A stretch of DNA of 64,000 nucleotides, from assembly GCA_023055355.1 (NCBI GenBank), contig JALJCS010000001.1, positions 26,101,881 to 26,165,880 on the forward strand. Direction: 5' to 3'. The notes under the pieces are model-generated. The model had not been told where the DNA came from and did no database searches. It was given only the letters and a program-made list of their open reading frames with translations. Every line of letters starts with the position of its first letter. Position 1 is the stretch's first letter. This stretch comes from Agelaius tricolor. Lineage: Eukaryota; Chordata; Aves; Passeriformes; Icteridae. The position numbers and the translations under genes are program-made. Shown one piece after another: positions 57,801-64,000 of the stretch.

Positions 57801-60800
57801 TTTACTCCTAAACATCTCAAACTTCAGAGGCTTAACATATCTCTGACCTTTTCAGTCTTTCAAATTTTTTTTCCCCTGAATTTTGAATTTATGTACTACA
57901 CTTATCTAAACACTTATCTAAAGTGACGATTCTGAATCCTTGAAATACAAGGAACAAACCACCACCTTCTTCTTTTCCAATTTGCAAATTACTGCTGGAA
58001 TTATGCACTACTTTGTGCCTCTTCCTTATAGCTGTTTGAGCTGTAGAGCAGGAAAGCAGGGGATCCATGTACAAATCTTCAGTACAATGTTTCAAGCTTC
58101 TTCCCTGAAGAACGTTCCAGTACATCTTTAGATACTTGAGTATTTTCTCTGAAACAAACTACCTAAATTTTATCAGCGTTCTTTGTACTCCCTAACGCAT
58201 CTCCCCTCCACGTTCTATTTGCAAAGATTTATCAGTTACTTGCATTACAGGGAGATCAATTTGATAAACTGATTTAGTTTTCCCTTAATATAAGCCATAT
58301 ATCCTGCAGGCACAAACATTACTTATCATAAAGCCCAGTTGCTGAGAGCTATTTGCAAAAGGACTATTTGTCCTTCTGAAAGCAGAACTCCAACTCTTTT
58401 TCAACAAAAGACATTTCTCCAATCTAAACACTTTTAAAGAAAATATTAAAATAATCAATATCATCTTACACTAGACTGTTCCTGGACATCAGAAACTAAG
58501 TTGGCTCTAAAAACTTTTAGGTTTTTTTACAGTACTCTATACATTAGGTAACTCACCTAAAGGCACTTTCAAATCCACTGTATTCATTCAGTGAGCACAC
58601 TTGATGACAACCACCGGTCTTGTTTTAGTTGAATAATTGAAAGACTTAAAACCCTTAAACTGAAATTCTTGTACTTCTGAACTCTACATTGACAAGTCAG
58701 AACACTTTAAAGCCTATAACCTGACCAGAACACACGTTACAGGCAATCATTAAAGCAAGGGCTGTATCATACAACTCACTAAAGGTTAATTCAATTCCTT
58801 TCCTTCTAAGAGTTTGTGACAGCAGGTTGGATTTATTTCAGAAGTGTAAGAGTTGGATCTAAGGTTTATGGTCATCTCTTAGCCACTGGCATCACAGTCA
58901 AACGTACCATTTTGCATTTGGCAGGCAGCCAGCTGCCAGGGAGTGTGGGCAGGGTAAGACAGCAGCAGGGACAGGCATTCAGGGGAAGGCTCACAGGCAG
59001 CTAAGTGAAGGAATCTTGTCTGTTTGGATATTGCTCTAAAGAGGAAAAGGCAGACTGCCAGAAGGGTAGACTTTCAACTCTGATGCCAAGTACATTTGTT
59101 CAGATTGTTATTTGAAATGAGTTATTAGCAATAGACACTGTCACTCTAGTACCTTTTATAAAATGTGGCATATCACCCTTTGAAACACTGGTGTATTTCT
59201 TACCACAGCTCCTAATCACTAGTCATGACCTGTTTTCCCATTAAAAGATAAGGACTCACCTGAAAATGATCCAGAAATTATTTAACCCCTCTCTCTAAGG
59301 CAATAAAAGTCTCCCAAACAAAGAAAAGCCTTACATGCGTTTCACGTCAAGGGCTTCATCAAGACAATCCTGTGTTAACAACGCTTTTACAAGGATGTCA
59401 CAGCAACGATAATGAGACTCATCCTTCTGCATTCTCCTGAAAATATTGTAGGCCTCTAAAAAAGAGTAAGAAAGCCAAAAGGAAATGTCATACTGCAAGA
59501 ACATGGATCACAGAAAGAAATCACCTGTTCACTGAAAAAGGTCCATCTTAAATCTATGTATCCTTTGCTTACATCTTTAAGCCCAGAGCTTTGGATCACA
59601 GCTTGCTCAGAAATGCTTGTATACACACAATCAACACACACTTCTACAGGAGAAAAAGTTGCTACTGCTCTTCCTTTATATGTGGCTGTTGCTTCAATAT
59701 CAACACAGCTGGTTAGAAGGGGAAGACTCAGGATTTTTAAAGCAACACCTAATTCTGGGGTATACAGTTACAGTGTCTGGTGCATGATCACAACAGCATT
59801 TAACAAATAATATAGGAGGCGATTCCAATATGGGGAGATCAGATTATTTGGCTACGACAAGATTTATACAAAACATACAATTTACAAATATACAGATATT
59901 TAGCAAGTAAACTACACTGCATTTGTTTGACTGATTAACAGTTTTATTTCATGCATTCACAATAACTGTCAGTGTATGAAAAGATGTTACCAAAAAGGGG
60001 GAAAAAATGATAAGCACAGTTTTCAGTCATTTATTTTTCTGAAACAAGATTATGCAGCTATAAACATGCAGCTAGAACTGCCATCTACACTGTAACATAT
60101 GCTAGAAAGCTGTGTTAAGAACCACAAATGATCTTTTACATCTAAACAGTATTGCACGTTTCTTTTAATGACTCATGAAGTAATTCCTTTGCTAGTTCAA
60201 ATCACAGCCACAGTAACCTTTAAAACTTATCAGAAATAGTTGGACTATCACCACAAATTTCATAGATAAGCATTAAGCTTTTTTCTTCTACTTTGAAAGT
60301 AAAGATGAAGACAACTCATTTGAATCTTAATGTCGTAAGAAGCATTATACTAATTGCACTTAGTACAGCGTGTTATGGAATTTTAATCAAAACTGTTGGT
60401 ATGCCTTTCAGTTGCATCTTAACTTCTTTAGCCCACAAGCATACACAAAAATCTCCTGAAGTGGAGGCAAAGAAATGGTTATGCATAAAATTTATTATTT
60501 ACATCACACAGACTCCTACACCAAGTTAATAATTAGAATTACCACAACCATTCATAATCTACTCTGTATGCTTGAAATGTTGTTAAATATATACATGAAG
60601 AGAGATAAAGGGTAACAGCATCTCAGTAAAAATTAAATTAACTTCTGTATATTTCAGCTTCACAAGAGAGTCTGATATTACAAGAGTGATTGCACTGTCA
60701 ACCAAAAGAGCAATGGAACAACAACAGGACCACATAAGAAAGGTCCTGAAATCCTCCACCACTTTTACTTAGAGGTCTGAAGTTAGTTTGGCCTGCAGCA

Positions 60801-63666
60801 ATGTGATTGATGAACTCTCTTGCTTGCAGATCACTGATCACTGGATTCATAGTGTTCAAGTTTAAATTCAGTGGGAAGACATTTTTCTTTCCACTGCTCT
60901 GAAATCTGAGGTACCAGCAGACCAGCAACCACAATTCAACAAAAACAATACCCCTGTGACTGGTATAACCTGCTACAAATGCAACTAATGACTTACAAAA
61001 ATGTAGCTGACTGCTGATAGGTTTGGCCTTTCTGCTCATAAATGTCTGAGTTCTACTTTTTTTAATGACAAAATTTCCTTACGTTTTCCTACAAAAGCTC
61101 TGCTGTCTTCGGACTGAACTAGGATTTCACCCTGTGTTTAAATATTACTTTAATCAGTTGGGTACAGAAATGGACCTGGCCCCTAGTGGTCAAGATGTCA
61201 GGCATGTTACTAACAATTATCACAGTCCGTAACATGTAAGATCTCCTTCTACAAGGAAATGTATTTCATTTTTAGGTTTTTCTGTAATGACTGCTTCAAT
61301 GAAGAATTAAAAATATTTCTATCAATTTTGTTGTGTATGTCAGTCCTATGATCATCCTGTTCAGATTTTTTTCCTAACTTCATTTTGCATCTCTGCAAGA
61401 AGCATGTTTGAAGTATACCTAGATAAATCTTGAATTAAGACATACCCCTGATCAGGAATTATCAGCTTATTACTTCTTCAGATGGCATCTAAAGTTATTA
61501 AAATACATTAGCATTCAAAAGAGAAATTTCTTGGTTTCAAAATCATATTGTGCTATATCAGCTATTTCAAGCAGAAAGATTTGTTAGAAAAGTGACAACT
61601 TGCCAAGAAAGTCTCAGCTCTCAAGACAGTCAAATCTGTTTCATAATTGTGACTGTTTGGGATATGTGTTACATGATCCCCTAGAGTCAAGTTCTCACAC
61701 TTGGAGAGAAATCAAGACAATGATGAAAATATGACTTTGCATAAATCAAGCACTTTGGAGAACAGATTATCAAAATGTGTCAGACTTGGAAAGTTCACTG
61801 AATAGTTACATAACTAGATTGACTTAATCTTTTTCCCATCAGAAAGCTGCCCCATTACATTCACACCAAAATTACATGATAATGTTATATAAAAAAAGCA
61901 ACAACTTAGGTTTTTTAGGTTTTTTCTAAGGCCAAGAGGAGAATTTTCCAAGACAAATTGTTTTCCGACACGGAACATTTTTTTCCCCTTCATTCCCAAT
62001 AGCTCTTGACCACCTTCTCTCAAATATTGCACCTTTAAATAAAAGAATATGCAGAAGTGATTTATTGCTAAGTTCAATATCTGAGGTCATCACAGAAGTA
62101 CTATTTTATATTTTTGTTTTAAACTAGTCTCCCTGTCAAGTCTAAGGCAGCTATTTAGTTTCCTCCTGCTCTTCACTTATCATTCATGATACCAAAGGCA
62201 CAGGACACTTTCCTAGTGAAAATGTCATGAAGTACATTCCCTTGATTTCATCTGATTTTTAATGACAACATTTCTTCATTTCTCATCTTTTTATGATACC
62301 CAACAGTTACCAGCATGAAGAATTTCCTGAAAACATTATGTCTGCCATAATACATGATTCTTAATTTCATACACAGAACATGGTACTGCACTCCCAGTAT
62401 GCAGAATGTCCAGACTCAACTTCTGACTACTGATCTAAATAAACTGAATATTTAGACTGAGTAACTCTAAGATGGTAATTTCACTAACAATGTAAGTTAA
62501 ATGTCTGAATGACTGATACATTCTTCTTTTAAAAACTCAGAGCTTAAAAATCTGTGTCCAACCCATAATATATACTGATTACACTCAGAGAAGAAAATTA
62601 CTAGGTGTCTTGCATTTATAAATCTTCCTCATTCAGCAAAATTAATTTTTAAACTACTGAATTCCATTTTCTATACTGCTTTCAAGTAAGGTGCCTATTT
62701 ATTTACTACAGTATAAACAAAGAAAATATGTATTTCCAGAACATTCAAATGCTCTGCACCTTAGAAAATACTAGAAATGAACTAATTGGGACCAAGGCTC
62801 TTCTCGGTGGGGCAGAGCAATAGGACAAGAGGCAATGGGCAGAAACTGATGCACAGGAGGTTCCCCCTAAGTATGACTTGTGCTGGTGACTGAACACTGA
62901 AACAGACAGCCCAGAGAGGTGTTGGAGTCCCATCACTGGAGATATTCAAGGATCCTGTTCCATGTGCTCAAGGATGAGACTGCCTGAGCAAAAAGGCTGG
63001 ACCAGATGATCCACCTTTCCAAGCTGAGGCATTCAGGGATTCTGTGATTTCCTCCCCATTTTGTAAGGTCCAGTAAAGCTATTTCTTCTACTGTCACTCT
63101 GCTTTGGGATGAGATGGATAGGAATGGACTTCCAAAGATTAATCACAGACCAAATCAAAGGAATGGCACTGAAATACACTCTGCTCTTCTATATACAAAG
63201 GCAAAGATCCATGCAGAAATTAATTCTGTTTTTAGCAGAGACTGGGAAGTTTGCAGAGAAGAGCTCTGCAGTTAATTGAAACCTTAAAATTAACACAGCA
63301 GGGGAAAAACCCACAGTGGATTTCAGTTCACCTTTTGCTTTATTTTTCTTGCAAAGCATCTGTATTTTCAGTTCTTCCCCAGTAGAAGCACTGCTGCTAT
63401 CTTCAGGCCTATCCTTTAAAAGAAGCAAACATTTCAATTACTGAAATGATATCTGTTAGTTTTTTTAATAAGAAGAAATATATTCAGAAGTGTTGTTAAC
63501 TAGGAAAGTTAAACTCCACTTACCTTAGGTACCTCAAATGGAACAACCTGACCATTTTTCTCAAATATACCAGCAAGTAAAATTAGTGTCTTCTCACGAG
63601 GAACAATATTTTCTTCTTGAATTTTAGTCCAAATAGCTTCAGCCTTTCCCCAGTCCTTGTTGCTAT
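39811..63666 (-). CDS. LRPPRC: LRPPRC, C-terminal 417 residues in 11 exons; 5' part beyond right edge
   Basis: This is a leucine-rich pentatricopeptide-repeat (PPR) protein. In vertebrates it works mainly in mitochondria with SLIRP, stabilising and supporting polyadenylation and translation of mitochondrial mRNAs. Eleven exons join in frame to 1256 nt. Landmarks shared with human are KDWGKA..IWTK.QEEN and VPREKTL in the first exon here, [11 protein letters not shown] and QVRRDYLK in the middle, and [10 protein letters not shown] before the short last exon. The helical pairs typical of PPR repeats (such as [11 protein letters not shown] and [17 protein letters not shown]) are visible. Roughly the last 30% of the usual 1394-residue protein is in the window. 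The order ABCG5-ABCG8-LRPPRC and the opposite strand to ABCG8 match human synteny. No frameshift or missing exon is seen; the extreme C-terminus has diverged from human. Confidence 0.97.
41150..41292 (-). CDS. LRPPRC: LRPPRC penultimate exon
   Basis: 143 nt: [38 protein letters not shown] and [10 protein letters not shown]. The human end reads GEPVPFIEPP. The donor GTGAGT follows directly, in phase 0. Confidence 0.96.
43859..43943 (-). CDS. LRPPRC: LRPPRC internal exon
   Basis: 85 nt: [20 protein letters not shown] then YRYLLRCY and one base of Glu. Matches the human LELIPE segment. Donor GTAAGC. Confidence 0.93.
44751..44930. repeat. G/T-rich low-complexity block
   Basis: T- and G-rich on the plus strand, with many GGTT/TTTG motifs, ending before a GGAGGGAGGG purine run. 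It lies in an LRPPRC intron; the 64-codon open frame across it is compositional. Confidence 0.65.
45486..45560 (-). CDS. LRPPRC: LRPPRC internal exon
   Basis: 75 nt, 25 codons: [20 protein letters not shown] then SQPGQ. Phase 0 on both sides. This is a weakly conserved segment in the family, supported mainly by phase and position. Confidence 0.88.
48328..48443 (-). CDS. LRPPRC: LRPPRC internal exon
   Basis: 116 nt: [38 protein letters not shown]. The human counterpart reads [20 protein letters not shown]. Donor GTAATG. Confidence 0.95.
48606..48745 (-). CDS. LRPPRC: LRPPRC internal exon
   Basis: 140 nt: [40 protein letters not shown] and EPALEK. The human counterpart reads YLFRKVIEEQLEPAVEK. 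Only 162 bp separate it from the next exon. Confidence 0.95.
49581..50908 (-). mobile_element. Endogenous retrovirus LTR (solo-type), about 1.33 kb
   Basis: It starts TGTCATGGTTTGA and ends TCAAACCACGACA, imperfect inverted ends (12 of 13) bounded by TG...CA. A minus-strand AATAAA at 49708-49713 lies about 130 bp before the minus-strand 3' end, as expected for U3-R-U5 read on the minus strand. The element is more GC-rich than its host intron and includes a (TC)n tract near 50530-50552. No gag, pol or env homology is seen, and no second LTR copy, so it is best read as a solo LTR. The flanking bases do not show a clean target-site duplication. It lies in the LRPPRC intron 48746-52111, in the same sense as the gene. 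Confidence 0.85.
51219..51265. repeat. Small tandem/palindromic CTGCACTACAG repeat
   Basis: GGAATCTGCACTACAG occurs twice, separated by GTGCA units (TGCAGTGCAGTGCAG). Local duplication in an LRPPRC intron. Confidence 0.75.
51718..51763. repeat. (CAA)n plus (AT)n microsatellite
   Basis: A short run of CAA units is followed by alternating AT and TATTTA. Simple sequence in the same LRPPRC intron as the LTR. Confidence 0.8.
52112..52316 (-). CDS. LRPPRC: LRPPRC internal exon
   Basis: 205 nt: [40 protein letters not shown] and [19 protein letters not shown]. It matches human [20 protein letters not shown] and the NNIALAQIK region. Confidence 0.95.
55572..55660 (-). CDS. LRPPRC: LRPPRC internal exon
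   Basis: 89 nt: [20 protein letters not shown] then [10 protein letters not shown]. Nearly identical to human [11 protein letters not shown] and TQVRRDYLK, the clearest single identifier of the gene. Donor GTATGT. Confidence 0.97.
59335..59455 (-). CDS. LRPPRC: LRPPRC internal exon
   Basis: 121 nt: [20 protein letters not shown], then [20 protein letters not shown] with a split Ile. A PPR-like helical pair. The acceptor is TTTTAG and the donor GTAAGG. Confidence 0.93.
62786..63050 (+). mobile_element. CR1 LINE 3'-end fragment
   Basis: The plus strand reads the CR1 sense 3' region: GGACAAGAGGCAATGGGCAG, CACAGGAGGTTCC, CAGCCCAGAGAGGTGTTGGA, GGAGATATTCAAGGATCC and GACCAGATGATCCACC, ending GGGATTCTGTGATTT. 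It is 5'-truncated and has an internal deletion relative to longer copies. It lies antisense to LRPPRC in the intron 59456-63331. Confidence 0.93.
63332..63413 (-). CDS. LRPPRC: LRPPRC internal exon
   Basis: 82 nt: [20 protein letters not shown] then CKKNKAK and the first base of Glu. A Ser-rich linker like the human SLNSSSAST region. Only 110 bp of intron separate it from the preceding exon. Confidence 0.92.
63524..63666 (-). CDS. LRPPRC: LRPPRC internal exon (PPR region)
   Basis: 143 nt: [37 protein letters not shown] and [10 protein letters not shown]. It is very close to human KDWGKALDLWTKMQEENVIP. The acceptor is TTTCAG, the donor GTAAGT, and it enters with a two-base split codon. The 5' part of the gene continues past position 64000. 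Confidence 0.96.
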
Positions 63667-64000
63667 CTGAAACAAGATAAAAATCTTCATATAAAAGCAC
63701 ATTTAGAATGTGCATGCATATCTAAGGTAATTCAAAATTGTATCTTTGGAAAATAATCCATCGATTAATAATGTAAATCAATTAATCATGTTCTTCTGCT
63801 TCATACAATCATCAGTTTGAAGTTTTAAACTATTTTAATACCTAGAGGATGCCAGAAAAAAACCCCAAGGATTGTATGGATTTTCAGATAAATGAGAAAT
63901 CATCTCAAAAGTAGTGCAGAAGTGATCATCCCAGCTCATCAGTTCTATTTTTCTAGACTGTTAATTTAAATTTATATAAGCATCACTGTATATAATTACA
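63667..64000 (-). other. LRPPRC: LRPPRC intron, start only
   Basis: AT-rich intron upstream of the first LRPPRC exon in the window. No further exon was recognised before the edge. Confidence 0.7.

Larger units (their letters stand above)
52317..62784 (-). other. LRPPRC: LRPPRC introns, right part
   Basis: Introns 52317-55571, 55661-59334 and most of 59456-63331. AT-rich; I saw a small duplication of TTGGGTAATCTGTG near 53877-53912 and otherwise nothing identifiable before the CR1 at about 62.79 kb. Confidence 0.65.

Noticed and set aside
1..64000. A novel multi-gene defence, biosynthetic or mobile system
   Set aside because: The window is explained by three known, syntenic vertebrate genes, their introns and common avian repeats; no uncharacterised gene cluster could be supported.

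Overview
The window is vertebrate nuclear DNA. It is almost certainly from a bird and probably a passerine, because it carries two 3'-end fragments of CR1 LINEs and a roughly 1.3-kb LTR with TGTCATGG...-type inverted ends that I associate with songbird endogenous retroviruses. The species call is inference. All genes are intron-split, so I built them by joining exons at GT/AG splice sites and checking reading phase and protein family similarity. Nothing here is prokaryotic, and I see no CRISPR array and no gene-dense mobile cluster.

Layout: (1) positions 1-14712, minus strand, hold ABCG5 (sterolin-1) exons 11 to 1; the last two exons expected from the human gene lie beyond the left edge. (2) Positions 14713-15208 are a 496-bp bidirectional GC-rich promoter between divergent start codons. 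Each flanking first intron carries a minisatellite. (3) Positions 15209-27709, plus strand, hold a complete 13-exon ABCG8 (sterolin-2) of 671 residues, with a candidate poly(A) signal at 28363. (4) About 28.4-39.7 kb is intergenic, with no convincing gene, some low-complexity DNA, a short tandem repeat and a striking near-perfect 74-bp palindrome. (5) Positions 39811-63666, minus strand, hold the last 11 coding exons of LRPPRC (C-terminal 417 residues). Its introns contain a solo-type LTR and a CR1 fragment, and the gene continues past the right edge. The order ABCG5 / ABCG8 / LRPPRC is the same as in human.

ABCG5 and ABCG8 are half-transporters that form an obligate heterodimer exporting sterols into bile and gut lumen. 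Their shared promoter fits co-expression. LRPPRC is a mitochondrial mRNA-stabilising PPR protein; its adjacency is conserved synteny and implies no functional link. The most interesting protein-level signal is that the ATP site that is degenerate in human ABCG5/ABCG8 looks canonical here: ABCG8 has an intact GKT Walker A and ABCG5 an SGGE signature. I found no unknown multi-gene system; the other noteworthy items are repeats and unusual promoter or UTR architecture.
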